Assembly (NCBI GenBank): GCA_030490835.1
Contig: CM059975.1
Coordinates: 56,845,174-56,909,173, forward strand
Direction: 5' to 3'
Source of the DNA: Annona cherimola
Lineage: Eukaryota; Streptophyta; Magnoliopsida; Magnoliales; Annonaceae
DNA: 64,000 bases
Part shown: positions 9,103 through 22,015 of the stretch, piece by piece
Position numbering within the stretch: the stretch's first letter is position 1
Layout of the letters: every line of letters starts with the position of its first letter
The notes under the pieces: model-generated
What the model was told of the DNA's origin: nothing
Databases searched by the model: none
The model's input: only the letters and a program-made list of their open reading frames with translations
Program-made: the position numbers and the translations under genes

Positions 9103-12100
9103 TGTGAAACCCCAACCTAAGTAGGATTCAATATATGCATTAAATATTTACATGTGATTTATAAGTAAATTTATTGAATTTTGAATAATTTTTGTGATTC
9201 TGCTAAACTATGACAATTAGGGCTAATGATTAGTAATGGTGATTTGAGTGATCATTATAAGCTGATGTGGGACAAAGGGATTAGAATAATTTGTTGTTAA
9301 TTAAAATACACCAATACATCATGAATAATCATTTTAGATTATTTGATATGGATTATGAGAATTTAAAAGGATAATTCTCAAGTTAGTAAAGAAAACCCTA
9401 GAAAATTCATAACTTGTTGGCCATAAGGCGGATTAATATGAAAATTGAGATGGAAGCACATAATTTCGTGCTTAATCACATGGGAAATATAGATTATGAA
9501 AATTTTGATGATAATTGATCATCACCGTCCAAAATTTAAAACGATCATAACTTGAGCTAGAAAAGTCGAATTGAGATGAAATTTGAAATGGACGGTTAAA
9601 ATTATGAAATCAAGGTTTTGGATGGATTTTATCATGCAAATGATTAAGGGATTAATCTTGCATGAAATTTTGATTAGAGATTTTGACTTTTCAAACTAAA
9701 AAGTAAATAGCATTTATGATGGGAATGTATAAAATAGTCTATTGCATAAAGACAAAATTGAGGTGTCAAGAGAGGGTAATTTGTAGGGTATTATGTAAAT
9801 TACTAAAAATGAGAAAATTCCTGCAATTATCTCTTAATTAAATGCATAATTAAATGGGTCAAAAGGAGTATGGAGGTGGCGGCAGCCAAGGACGTCCAAT
9901 GAGCCATGTATTTGTATTTTATAAAATATTTTTATAATATAATAGATACCTAAAGTCAACTATGAATTAATGAAGATAATTTGGCATTAAATTAAAGTGA
10001 AATTCGGATCTAGAAAGGCAGATCTGGACCGTTGAATGGGAAAATAAAAAATGGACAGCAGCATATTCCATTGATGATGTGGACGGTTTGGAAGCTCTTG
10101 GCATGTTTTATAATTTTTTTATTAAGATAAAATGACCATAAATGACCTAAACTACTAGATAATTAAATTAATAATTAAATAAATCTGGAAAAAATTAATT
10201 ATGATGAGATAAGCTGCTGCAAAAGAGGAATGTGTGCAGGCATTAGAAAATGGAGCTGAAAATGGTGGCCGTTCAAGTGGTCAAAATGTGATTTTTTATA
10301 TTTTTTAAAAATTGATAAATGCATAGATAATTAGCCTAGGTATTAGGGAATATAAATTTTCATTTAATGTCTGCAAAATTAGTTGAAAGTTTTTTGAAAA
10401 CAGCAGCTGATTGTGGACGTGATCTGGTGGACAGATTTGAGATGGTTTAATGCAATGGATAATTAGTGAATTTTTAATTAAGGAAAAATTAATTTAAATG
10501 GCCCACAAGTTTCCATGTCAGCTAGGGGGATAAGGACATATTAATTAGCTGTGGAAAATGCAGCACAAGTGGGGCCCACAAGCTTGAAAATCCAGCTCTA
10601 TTAAGGGGGCACGTCCATGTGTGAGAAAAGGAATTTGGAAATTTTTCTAAGTGCTGAAACTTGCACCCCAAGGTAGCAGCTCACGTCCCAGCTCTAGGCC
10701 ACCAAGGAGGAAGAAAAGAGAAGAAAAGAAAGGAGAAAAGGAGGGATTACCCATTTAATCAAGTAAGTATATGATTATTTTGATTTTATACCTCAAATCT
10801 GGAAATTATATGATGTTGTAAACTAAAATATGAATGGGATAGTAAATGGATTAATTTTAGCATAAAATTTTTTGATAAGAATAAATATGTAGTTATTAAG
10901 GAACGACCAAATTTTTAGCTTAAAAGGATAATCTAGTTTCAAATTAAAAATCAGAGAAGATTAACCTAAACAAGGTAAAACGGGTGACAGGATCAGCTGT
11001 AGAAAATGATTTTTAATAATTCTTATAAAAGGAATTTTGGCTTAAAATTTTACAGAAAATATAATAAATATTTAGGATCATACTAAAAAAATAAAAATTA
11101 GGTTTTGATGGGTATAAATATGCCCCATAATTCACGTGATTAAGGCTGACCCTGAACTCCCAACACTGTCTAGCAAAGTGAAAATGCCAAAATAAATATA
11201 TTATGTTAATATTTCATGATAAAAATTTTATGACAGTTAATTAATGTATTTATTGATGTATGATAGAAATATCAGAATTAAATAATTTTATTTGATTATA
11301 AATCAAGATTTATAGATTTCAGTACACCTGATTTCAGCATATGTGGATAGTTTGAGAAAAAAATCAAAAATAAATATGAAACCTATACAGAAATGATCCA
11401 AATTGATATATATATTAATACCCTAGATTTGGGTTAGGAAAATTTTGATTAATTTCTGGAATTAAGTAGATAAAAATCTGTTTATGTTGGAGTATCAAAA
11501 GAGATGTATAAAGTGTAGAAATTAGATGTCAAAGTGGCTGTTTTTGGAACTTTGAAAATTGTGGATTAAAAATTCGTAAAAATGAACTAAGTAAGTATTA
11601 AATGAAGTTTATAAACTTGCTGAATTATAGGACAAGTTTTTGATTTGAAAAATTTTAAGAAATATATGAATTAGACGTTGTTAGATGTACATATGTGAAA
11701 CAGTGCATATGATAAGATGATAAATGTATTATGTAAAATATTAAAATGAAAAAATATGTTAAAATATGATGGAAAAACGTGAAATGCATTGATTAATTGA
11801 TAATCTCAAATTTTGAGATTAATATATGGGAATTTAATATGTGGCATAATGAATGATTGAGATACATAAATGTGTAAAATATGTATACCCGACTTGGAGA
11901 TTAGGCGGGTTATGAATATTTATGAAAATGGGTTGGAAAACTAAGTGAATGCAAGCAAATGGAATTAACATGAATGTTATATCATTCTACATGTATAGGC
12001 AAAGGCAAAGAAATGGTTGACCCGGGAAGCTCACGTGATCAAGGTAAGCAAGCGAACTTTCCTAAATATTGATTTCCTCCTATGTTTTGAAAATAATAGT

Positions 12101-13297
12101 TTAAATAAAATGCTTTAAGGATTGTTTCATGGGAAACAAGCAATACTTCTTAAAATTATTATTTTATCACCAGTATTGTCAAGATTGGAAATGCTTTATA
12201 TTAATGATTTTAAAGAATTTGCTTACAAGAAAGCAAGCAAACTTTCCAAAATATTGTTTCAAAGGAATTTTATGAACTTTCTTTAATAAGTTGATTTCAT
12301 AGTTGCTTACAAGATAAGTAAGTGAATTTTCAAGCATAATGTTTATATTCAAGTATTAAAATTACTTGATCATGTTTATATTAATGATGTGGAGAATTGC
12401 TTATAGAGTAAGCAAGCTCAGGTCTTGAAAATATGATGTGGGTTTTAAGATGATTTTAATATAAGCAAGTTCATACAAGTGTGGTTTACAAAGAATTTTA
12501 TATTGAAAGAGTTTGTCTCTTTCATAAAGTAATATTCAAAAACAAACCATGAAAATTCTATTTTCAAGGAATTTTATTGAAAAATGTAATTCTTTACAAA
12601 ATGGTTTCTAGAAATAAATAGATGTTTTGAAATGGTTTTCATTAAATGTCATAAATTGAATTTATATACGTGTTTTGAGATTTATGTAGATGTTTTGAAA
12701 TAATCTATCAAGGTGCTTTACAACTCTTAGAGTTGTAACACTTTGAAGATGCTTTACTCTGATGTTCCAAAAAGACTTAAGGGTGGCCAGTCGTACAAAA
12801 TAATTTGGTGGATTTTTATGTTTAAATAATGATCAAAAGATTATGCAAACTCCTTTATATATATAAAAATAACAAGGAAGTGACGTGGATAAAATAGATA
12901 ATGCCATTACAGTGGATAGAAGTGAGTTGCATATGTTTTGCTCATAAAAATGTTATTAAGAAAAGTTTTGTCTCCGCGAGTTTTGAATTAGTTTAAAAGC
13001 TTCTTAAAATGAGAATTTCAAAAGTTGTTTAGCAAATCATTAAAGTTTCGCAAAATATTGTCTTCTCAAATATTTCAAATGTTTGGTAAAATGGATTTAT
13101 TAAAATATTTTTAAACTCTTTAAGGGTGGTCATCCTAACATTAGGATTTGAAAATAATTTACAAAAATGTTTTATTTTCAAAACAACCACACCCAGTTCT
13201 CAATTTGAGAAGGGCATAGTCTACGGACTGAGTGGTTTAAAATATTTTATTTTCTTTTCAAAATAATCCTGCCCCGTTCTTAATTCGAGAAGGGCAT

Positions 13298-13366
13298 AGT
13301 CTGCAGACTAAGTTGGCTTTATACATATCAAGCTGAGGCTTGAAAAAGGGCACAGTCAAATGACTG
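13298..13366 (+). repeat. Short palindromes in H2 (AGTCTGCAGACT and CAGTCAAATGACTG)
   Basis: AGTCTGCAGACT at 13298-13309 is a perfect 12-bp palindrome. CAGTCAAATGACTG at 13353-13366 is a 6-bp stem with a 2-base loop. Related forms stand at the same place in other copies, for example CAGTCAAGTGACTG near 50324 and CACAGTCTGATGACTGTG near 36438. Confidence 0.8.
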
Positions 13367-13390
13367 AGCTAAGTTTTGTAAAAATCATTT

Positions 13391-13464
13391 CTAGCATACG
13401 AGTTTGCGCAAAATGATGTACTAGACTCTAGCATACGAGTGTGCGCAAAATGATGTACTATGCT
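13391..13464 (+). repeat. 37-bp tandem duplication in H2
   Basis: CTAGCATACGAGT and what follows occurs at 13391-13427 and again at 13428-13464, with few differences. The other long LTRs, for example near 50363, show one copy. Confidence 0.8.
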
Positions 13465-14758
13465 CTATCTGCAGCCGAGTCGCTTAGGAGAAGGCTGGAG
13501 GCCGGCGGCGCCCTCTTTGAAATGGGAGTAAGTTCATGAGCAGACGCCTGGCTCACGTGCTGTCTCATGAAAGGTTTCTTTCCTAGGGAAGGATGATCAC
13601 TTGTTAAGTGTCACCAACCTGAGGGTCAGAGACACAAATCCATATATTTTTGGAACATACATATGTTCCCTATGTTTTAAAAGTCCCAAAATGGGCACCG
13701 ACGCTGTTTGGTTTTATATGAATTTGTATTGGTTTCAAATGGATTTATGTTTAGTTTTCAGAAGATACCGAAAAATATTTTAAGACATGAATATGTCCGC
13801 CATATTGGTTTAAAAAGGGTTTGGTATCTTATATGCGGGTTAAAAGAGGCTTATATGGAAAAATATTTTTGGACATGAGAATGTCCGCATAGATAAAAGA
13901 TTTCTATGCACATGCATTGCTTTTGAATAACCCTGAGTTGGGTTATAAAGAAATTTAAATGGATGATGTTTTGGGACAAGTAAATGTCCTCATGGAAAAA
14001 AAAGTTATAAGAAAAATGTTTTAGGACATATAATTGTCCTCATGCCATATGAAAAATATTTTTGGACATAGACATGTCCTCATGATAGATGAAAACTATT
14101 TTGGGACAAACAATTGTCCCCATGAAAATTTGTTTCAATGCATAGACATCACCTTTGAAAATCCTCGAAATGGGGACATGCACAAAGTTTTATGAGTGTA
14201 TTATAAAGAAGATTTCTATAAAAGGTTTCTTCCTATTGGTAGTTGATCACTTAATAAGTGTCCCCTACCGAATAGGCAAGGGATGCATTTAAATGAAAAA
14301 AATGATGCTTGTTTACTGAGTTTATCACTCACGTTTTGTTTTCCCAACCTTAGACAGGTTTAAGGCTTGAGGAAAGGAGCAAAGCTAAAAGGAATTGGTA
14401 TGTTTGAAGAATGAATAGATGAATGTACTACTTATAACGATATGGGATTGATTATGTATGGTGTAAATAGATAACTGATTATGCATAAAATTTTATGTGA
14501 ATTTTTATTCATAAATATATATATGCTGCCTACAATATGAGAATAAAGATACTTGTATGACAAATTTTATGATGATATGGATGAGCCCACTATGGATGAT
14601 GACAAGTATGTGCTTATATGATGAAAGAAAAGAAAAAAAATTTGGACGAGATCAAATTAAGAACCCGCCGCGTGTTCAGGGCAACAATCCTGATCACATT
14701 TACCAATTGAAAATAGATCTTGAGGTAAGGTTGTGACGCTTGAGTCGGGGGCGCCACA

Positions 14759-15554
14759 ATTGTCAAAAGATGATTTTATGTAAATGTCTTAGAACATTGG
14801 AAATGTTCACTCAAGACAAAAGGGAATTAAATAAAGAGGGTATAACATGGATGTTTTGCCTTAACAAGCCCAGAGGTGGCTTATAAATGATTTTAAGAAT
14901 AAATATTTTATGATAATGTTCAAGGACATAGAAGTGTCCTCATGAACACAGGATTTCATGATAATGTTTTAGGACATATAAATGTCCTCAAGAAAAAGAT
15001 GTTCAAGATATTTAATGAAATGATTTTCAAGGAAGTCTTGACCTAAAAGATAAAATGCTTGCTTACTGAGTTATCACTTACGTTTTGTTTTCCAAACCTT
15101 AGACAAGTACTAGGAGACTCTAGCGGCCGAGGACCTAAGAAATGAAGAAAAGGTACGAGATAGTACCATGAAGGCTAAAAGGATTAGCCATGGTGAGTGG
15201 AATGATATGAATGGAAGTTTTTAGGTATGTTGATATATATGTGAACTTGTTTAAAGTTCTGAGTTCTAGGTGAACTAATGATTGATTATATGTATGTATG
15301 CAATGAAAATGTCATGATTAGGTCAAGAGGACCTTTAATGTATAAGTGCATGTTGAGAAGTTATAAATGATATTTACAAGTATACCATTGCTTATGTTAT
15401 AAATGAAATGATGATGAATGAAGAAACGAAAATTTTTTTTGGACGAGTTCCAATTAAAATCCCACCGCATGACCAGGGCAACAATCCTGATTCACATTTA
15501 CCAATCTATAAGGTCTTGAGGTAAGAAAGTGACGTCTCGGTTTGGGGCGCCACA
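14759..15554 (+). mobile_element. H1: long-LTR remnant, right piece with 3' end
   Basis: This continues the H1 LTR after H2, with more GGACAT-type hairpins (near 14934 and 14972), the block CTTACTGAGTTATCAC and the terminal zone, ending GGGGCGCCACA at 15554. No primer-binding site follows. The first five bases (ATTGT) may be the right copy of the H2 target-site duplication. Confidence 0.75.
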
Positions 15555-18095
15555 AATATCTAATAAAACATTATACAAGTCATTTGCAAGAGTTATAAGG
15601 CTGATCATCCTTAAATAATTCTAAAAACATTTAAACATTTATTTGCAAGATAATTTAAAACATTTAAATAACAATTTGCAACATTTTGTCATAATTTTAA
15701 GAAAGCAAATTTTAGAAATTTGCTTGCTTACCTGAATTTACATCAAGTTTCCCCGTCCACTTTTTTTTTGTCTTTGCCTATACACATAAGAATGGCATTA
15801 CATTCATACACATATTTCCATATGCTTTCACACAATTATAGTTTTCCAACCTACAAGATTTCCATTAACTTACATAACCCTTTTGTTTTTTCAAGTTGGG
15901 TGTTCATTTTCCTATTCACACAATGATTTAACTTGAGCATCATATCATCCATTCTTTTCATTTTTAATACCCTTATTTAGGGTAAACTTTCAAGCTATTA
16001 TAACCTTTCATTTAACTCAATATGTGGAAGTTCATTACTTCCCATTTATCATCTAGCATCCATTCTTTACATTTCTCACATTGATGCTTACTTTAGACAC
16101 ATACTTATGAGTTAGGGTTTCACATTTTACATTTCTAAATTTTATCAAAACAGCCCATTCTTTTCACATTTTACCACATTTTCTTCCATTTTTGTATTTT
16201 AGCAAGTCATATTTAAAACAACAACTTGCCTTCCATTTTGGCTTAATTAAAACACTTAATTAGCACATAATTTAGGGTATTTTCATGAGATTAAAATTCC
16301 TTAATCACATGGTTCCAAAACAGCAACTTTTCTATCATTCTTTCCCATGTTAAACATCCATATTAACATATATCCCATAAACAGATTTTTATATTTTAAA
16401 TTCCAGCCCTTAGACATCCTTTTTTTTTCATATTTAGGATATTTTTATAAAACCAAAGTCCATAAAATAAGTTGCCCAAAACAGCAACTTTCCATCCATT
16501 CCTTGCCACCCTTGGAAATGTCCAACCAAAATAGATTTTTTAATTTATTTCTAGCCCTATGTTGGACGTCCCTTCCACCTTAAATTTAGGATATTTTACC
16601 CTTTAAATTATCCACATATTAGTTTGTTTAGTTCGTGCACAAATTCCACCTCAAAAGAGTAGAGTTTCCATCAAATTGTCAAGTCTATGTTTCATCCTTC
16701 TAAAGCCCATAAATCAAGTTAGTTCAATGTATATTAATCATGAAAATATTTAACATATTCCAAACATATCATATGCTCAAAACAGTAACTTAAATGAAGA
16801 ATTTCCAAAAATTCCAGCAAGGTATACTTAGAATATTTAACCCTAAAATCATACCTAGCATGCTTGAAAGCTTGAATTGAATCCTCTAACTCACGTAGCA
16901 TTTAGAAACCTTAATAAAAGCTTCATAAATAATTATTTAAGGTTCATAAATAAATCAATTTATGACCCATGAATGGAGCTAAAAACTTAGGAATTAACAA
17001 CCCAAACTTAGTTGGATACCTACTTGAACTTGTAAGGTTGTTGCTCCCACTTGTCAAACTTGATTTGCTCCTCTTCTCCTCCTCTTTTTTCCCTCTTTTT
17101 CCTTGCTTGGGGACGTTCACTATGGCTGCCCCTTAGTACTTTTTTAAACCACAAGCTGTCCACTTTTGAGAAAGGGACATGAGCAGCCCCTTGCACCCTT
17201 TTATATTCAGTTTTCATCCTTAATTTCCACCTCATTTGAGGTTTAAATAATTCCATATTTATTCCATTTCTTCTGGCATAATTATCTCCATAATTTTTAT
17301 TTTTTATAGATTTTAAAAGGTAAAAATCCGCCCATTAGACGCCCCCCTTGTCACCCCTTATTTTGGCATTTTGTGAAAACAAATTCAGCCCAATATTGAG
17401 CCATTAATCCCATAGGATCTTGCTGGAATTTTTACCCTCATAATCTGAATTTTTGAATTATCAAAAATGCCTTAAAAATTCACATCATCTCAAGCTTTAA
17501 CCCCTTTAACTTTTCCATTAATGACAAGTCTCCCTTTTTGAAGACAAGTTAACTAATTTTGTCCTTTCATGATTAAGAATTTTCCATGATAATTAGCTTA
17601 ATCAAACCCATCCATATGATTATCCATATCATTTTAACCATTGATGCAAAATTTCATCTGAAAATGACCTTCCTATCGTAAGTTATGGTCATTTGAAATT
17701 GTCTTTTGGATTTAGATCACATTAAATAATTATCATCCTAAATAAATCATAATTTTCATAATCCATTCCATCCATGTGGTAGAGTACATCATCATGTGCT
17801 TACCCTTCAAATTTCACATCATTCCGCCTTATAGGCATCAAATTATGAATTTTCTAACATTAAATACATCAATCTCATAATTATCATCAATTAAATCATA
17901 ATATATGAAATGATTATTGATGACATATCCTCATTTCCTAAACCTCATTGGGTCTCTTTGTACACATTGATCCATATTGAGCTATGGTGATTAATTTAGT
18001 CACCTTTCTTAATCAATGGCCTTAAAATCAATTGATCGATTGAATAATGCAAAAAATCAAATTTAAATGCCTAAACTACATGTATGGACTTTAAT
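15555..18095 (-). mobile_element. M1: truncated long LTR in inverted orientation
   Basis: Read on the minus strand, this matches the left half of the long LTRs: the zone with GGCAAAGaCAAA and GTAAGCAAGC near 15725-15790, then AACAGC-rich sequence, and near 17600-17830 the ATAACTTGAGCTAG-like and GGCGGA blocks. It ends about 40 bases short of the expected LTR start, so both ends are lost. The right junction is approximate. There are no genes; open frames at 15720-15926 and 16347-16583 are chance. Confidence 0.7.
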
Positions 18096-18818
18096 TGGTC
18101 TTGGTATCAATTATATGAAAATATTTTGGACATACAATTGTTCTCATGAAAAAAGGTTTATATGAAAGCGTTTTAGAACATACAATTGTCCTCATGAAAA
18201 ATGTTTTATGCGGTTTATGTAAAAGGTTTACATGAAAGGTTTCTTCCTGTTGATAGTCGATCACTTGATAAGTGTCTCCTACCGAACGACTAGAAATGCA
18301 CTTACATGAAAATGAAAAATGCTTGCTTACTGAGTTATCACTCACGTTTTGTTTTCTCGACCACAGACAGGTTTAAGGAAGCTCAAAAGGAAAAAGAACT
18401 TAATAAATTGAACGGAAGTATCAACTGGTATTCTTTAATGTGATAATAAATTATTAGTTATCATGTAAAAACTGATATGTTTAGAGAATGATTGAATGCT
18501 TGTGTTAATCATGAAGATATTAGGTCATGAATGTTTATGATGCATGTAAATAAGTTGGTATATTACAAGTATATAGTTACTTGTAATGTGAATGAATTGA
18601 TGATTGAAAATGATATGTATAGTTAACTTCAAGAATATATTGCTTGAAAATGATGAAGGAAATTGAAAGGAAAGAATAAAAAAAAAATTTATGCTAAACA
18701 ATATGTATACAAAAATCCTGTTGCGTGAACAGGGAAACAATCTTGTATCACATTTACCAATCAAAAATGATCCCAGAGTAAGGCTCAGGTTGTGACGCCT
18801 CGGGTCGAGGGCACCACA
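18096..18818 (+). mobile_element. E1 5' LTR, truncated to its last ~720 bp
   Basis: It starts approximately where M1 ends and finishes GGGCACCACA, just before the primer-binding site. It keeps the GGACAT hairpins (near 18128 and 18178) and the conserved ending. The lost 5' portion amounts to about 4 kb judged by the 3' LTR. Confidence 0.75.
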
Positions 18819-18823
18819 GAGCT

Positions 18824-18835
18824 TGGAATCAGAGC
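18824..18835 (+). other. E1 primer-binding site (initiator-Met tRNA type)
   Basis: TGGAATCAGAGC differs by one base from TGGTATCAGAGC, the common plant site complementary to the 3' end of initiator Met-tRNA. It lies 5 bases after the LTR end. Confidence 0.8.
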
Positions 18836-19923
18836 AAGAATTTATTGATAGGCGTGGAAAGAAAAAATTTGGTATCACATAAAGTGATATCAGAGCAAGG
18901 ATTGTAAAATAGGTATGGAAAAAAAGATATGATGCCACATAAATGGTATCCTATAGCATGGATTGGTAGATAAACGTAGAGAAAAAATTAGAAAATGATG
19001 AAAGCGATAGAGCGAAATTGTAGGATATATATAATGTATATTGATTTTAGGTTGTATGAACATGTGTTGTCTCGTAAGATTATGTTGTAAGATATAGCTA
19101 ACTCGCTATGTTTTGAAAGGTATATGGTTGATAAAGGAAAATCAATTTTCCAATAAGAAAAGGGATACTGGAAATAAAAAGTAGAGAAAGGATAAGGAAT
19201 TGAGGAAAATGTAGATAGATAGTGGATATTTAAGAAAGACACGTTCCAAGTCCACCCCTTATGACTGACAGGATTAGTGATAGAGGAAGCCCGCACTCAA
19301 GGCGAGAGTGTGGTCGAGGAGCTTTCCTTGATGACTAGATGACCATATACTAAGAATTATGAATGACAATGACCCCATAGGAAAAAAATATATATGAAAG
19401 CAAAAAATGATGATAAAAGACCCTAGTGCAAGGTCCATAGAGAATGGAAATAAGGATGAAAATGAAAATGCACTAGACTGATTTAGCACCAATACACTCA
19501 TTTAGGAGTTTACACTGGTACAACCTAAAGGTAGGCACTATCTAGAAAGAAAAGGATAGATGAAGTTAGAAAGTCTCTTTTGACTTTCAAATGATAAATG
19601 GATATATTATGTTTTGATAAAAAGGTACTTGTGATGAACAGGTGGAACTGAGTTGCACTTCTATAATAAATATATATGAAAAGGAAAAGATTGTTACCGA
19701 TCCTTTCTATTGAATATGATTGATTGGATATAATATGTTGATAAGAAAGTGTTACTCAATGAAGATATGAAATTGTTTATAACTATACTAAGTATGCATG
19801 TGGAATGGAAGTAGTTGTTACTAACCCTTCTGCTTAAAGTGATTAATTGTATATGTTAAAATATATGTTGTGATGAAATGAGAAAGTATACTAATATACT
19901 TTTTATATGTATAGAAAGGAATT
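18836..19923 (+). other. E1 untranslated leader
   Basis: About 1.1 kb of AT-rich sequence between primer-binding site and gag start, with no open frame of note on the plus strand. It aligns by eye with 51758-52725 of element X (shared ACAGGATTAGTGAT near 19267 and CTTTTGACTTT near 19587). Confidence 0.6.
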
Positions 19924-20700
19924 ATGTCTATCATAAGAGCAAGTGCTAGGCTAAACAAAGGAAAAGTTATAGCAAATGAAGGACTCGTGAGTCAATGAGA
20001 AGTAGGTGAAACTATTAGCAAGTCTAAGTGACCAAGACAAGGAGAGCAACTGAACCAAGGACTCGTCAATGACGTGCAAATGTAAACCCTTAGTGGAATA
20101 TTGAAGGTGGAATCGCTACAGGTAACACCACCCAATTAGAATTAATAGTGGAAAGGTAGCTACAGCTGTAAAGTAAGCTATACAACAAGTTACTCGGGAT
20201 TGAGCAGCCCAAACAGTAGAAATAATTCAAGGTCTTTGGGAAAAAGCCCGACCAAACTAGTCAAGAGGACAGGAATGAAACAGGTCGATAAAGGCCGCAC
20301 TTCCTAACCTAATACCAGAACTTATAAGAGTTAATGACAATAAGATAAAAACATTAAGGACCCAAAAATTACAACAAGGACAAGAACAATTTAATCCTAG
20401 CACCAAAGAGCAAGATACAGGAAAGGGAAGAAGTAACAAAGTAGTGACAAAAGAAAGGAAATCAAGCTTTAACATAATATGTGCCCCAATTTGTGAAGAT
20501 TGTCACAAATGTCACTTTGGAGAATGTTTAAGGGGTTCAAATCGATGTTATAAGTGTGGTCAGATTGGCCATGTGGCGAGAAATTGTCAAGTGACTGAGG
20601 CAAGAGAGATAAAGTGCTTCAATTGTGAGCAAGTATGACATATTGCTTCAAAATATCCAAACAAGGCACAAATAATACTAGAACAAGGGAGATTAGCTTA
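19924..20700 (+). pseudogene. gag: Gag remnant of E1 with zinc fingers
   Basis: The start at 19924 reads MSIIRASARLNKGK, matching the start of the X gag (MPITRARARLNKGK). Many stops follow. Near 20480-20640 one frame reads CAPICEDCHKCHFGEC, then CYKCGQIGHVARNC (CX2CX4HX4C), then CFNCEQV, a stop and HIASKY. The first is the short finger that precedes the knuckle in many plant Ty3/gypsy gags. The second knuckle is intact. The third has lost its Gly-rich part to a stop and its last Cys to Tyr. A functional version would package RNA into particles; this copy cannot. Confidence 0.8.
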
Positions 20701-20839
20701 ACTAAGGAACACTACAACTGTCAATCAATAGGGAAGCTCTACAAATTCAGTGTAGATGCATGCATTGACTCACGATGAGTCATGAAAACAGGAGGAAAGG
20801 AAGGTTACAGGTATGATTTACATTTTAAGAAATTCTACT

Positions 20840-20880
20840 GTAGTGTCATTTGATTATGATGCTACTTAGTCATTTATAGC
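20840..20880 (+). pseudogene. Aspartic protease fossil in E1
   Basis: The sequence reads SFDYDAT, stop, SFIA where gypsy proteases have FDSGATHSFI. The active-site DSG has become DYD and the His codon is a stop. It lies about 200 bases after the gag zinc fingers, the normal protease position. The same fossil is in element X. The active site is lost. Confidence 0.55.
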
Positions 20881-21243
20881 ATAAAATGTAACCAGTCATG
20901 CATTGCTAGTAGAAAGGACAAATAATATCAATTATGTAGAATTCCCTGAATATAGGTTGGCAATCGTTAACTAAATGTGAAAATATGATTTATATGTGGG
21001 TCATAACCCACAGGTTTGGGATAAGATAGGAGAGAGAAAGTTAGCCTTAGAATTGTTTAAAAGAATGACAGAAAAAGATAGACAATATAGTAAGGTATAT
21101 GTAACCTAGCACAAACATAAAAAGAACAAAGGTTGCAAAATAGGGATTTGGATATATTAGAAGAAATTGGCAGATTGGTCTACCAACAAGTTTTACCGCA
21201 GTTATTTGAAGTATAACAGGTTTCGGGATAAAATCTTTTGTAT
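20881..21243 (+). other. Remaining E1 interior without recognisable pol
   Basis: About 360 bases between the protease fossil and the polypurine tract. I see no RT, RNase H or integrase motif. The last part (AGGTTTCGGGATAAAATC near 21218) resembles the usual end of a gypsy pol, suggesting that RT through integrase was removed as a block. Confidence 0.5.
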
Positions 21244-21260
21244 GAGAGGGGGGGGGAGAT
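21244..21260 (+). other. E1 polypurine tract
   Basis: A GAGAGGGGGGGGGAGAT run ends directly before the TGTGAAACCT start of the 3' LTR. Confidence 0.85.
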
Positions 21261-21796
21261 TGTGAAACCTAGGATTTTAAGCTTAATAAATATAGTTGGG
21301 ATTTGTTTAAGGAGGAAATTGAAAATTTTAGAAAATGAAAATGATTAAATGATATGCTTTTGATTAAGATGAATGGGATTAGGGATGAAAATGGAAGCTT
21401 CAAGTGGAGTAGAAAATGGTGAGGTGGCATGCTAATTAATGCCCTATTTTCATTTTAATTATTGATTAATTATTCGATTAATTCATATCTTATGATACAT
21501 AAGTTGGATTGGGATAAAATTTGAAGGAAAAGCCTAAGTTGGCATGCCCTACATTATGAATGGAGTGGATTATGAAAAATATGATTAGAAAAGTGTTAAA
21601 TAATTAGAGATTTCATGAGATTTCATGAATTAAGTTGAATGGCTAATATCAAATCCTATAGTTATCATCTTGAGATGAAAAATTTAATGGAAGTGTAAAT
21701 TTATGTGCCCTAACTTATGAGTGAGTTTGATTATATCAAACCACCTTATAAAGCCCTAAATGATATGTGTTAAGAGAGATTAAATATTAAAGATGA
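21261..21796 (+). mobile_element. E1 3' LTR, left piece
   Basis: It starts TGTGAAACCT after the polypurine tract and runs to the S1 insertion site. The last five bases, GATGA (21792-21796), are repeated after S1 at 33368-33372. The LTR continues at 33373. Confidence 0.85.
21792..21796. repeat. Target-site duplication of S1, left copy (GATGA)
   Basis: Identical to 33368-33372, directly outside the TGTG...CACA ends of S1. Confidence 0.9.
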
Positions 21797-22010
21797 TGTG
21801 AAACCCTGATCTATATAGGAATTCATGTCTATGCATTTAACACATAAGTATGATTTATTTATGATTGATTGAATTATGAATGAATTATATGCAATATTGA
21901 TGATTTATGGCAATTAGGTCAGTGGTTATAAATGATGATAAAAATCAATCACTTTAAGTCGAAGTGGGCCAATATGATTAAAGTGGCCTAATGATGATTA
22001 AAAAGGTATT

Positions 22011-22015
22011 AGTGT
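22011..22015. repeat. Target-site duplication of N1, left copy (AGTGT)
   Basis: Identical to 29490-29494, directly outside the ends of N1. Confidence 0.92.

Larger units (their letters stand above)
9103..14758 (+). mobile_element. H2: solo long LTR (5656 bp) inserted in H1
   Basis: It begins TGTGAAACCCCAACC and ends GGGGGCGCCACA, the termini shared by all long LTRs here. No primer-binding site or internal region follows, and the host LTR resumes at 14764, so it is a solo LTR. The flanks ACTGG (9098-9102) and ATTGT (14759-14763) match at three of five bases and may be a decayed target-site duplication. It contains the GCTTAC/GTAAGCAAGC modules (12030-12480), hairpin motifs (13190-13370), a 37-bp tandem duplication and the GGACAT array. 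It has no coding content. Confidence 0.8.

Noticed and set aside
14759..15554. A second, independent LTR end directly following H2
   Set aside because: It is better explained as the right part of the H1 host LTR, which begins before 9103.
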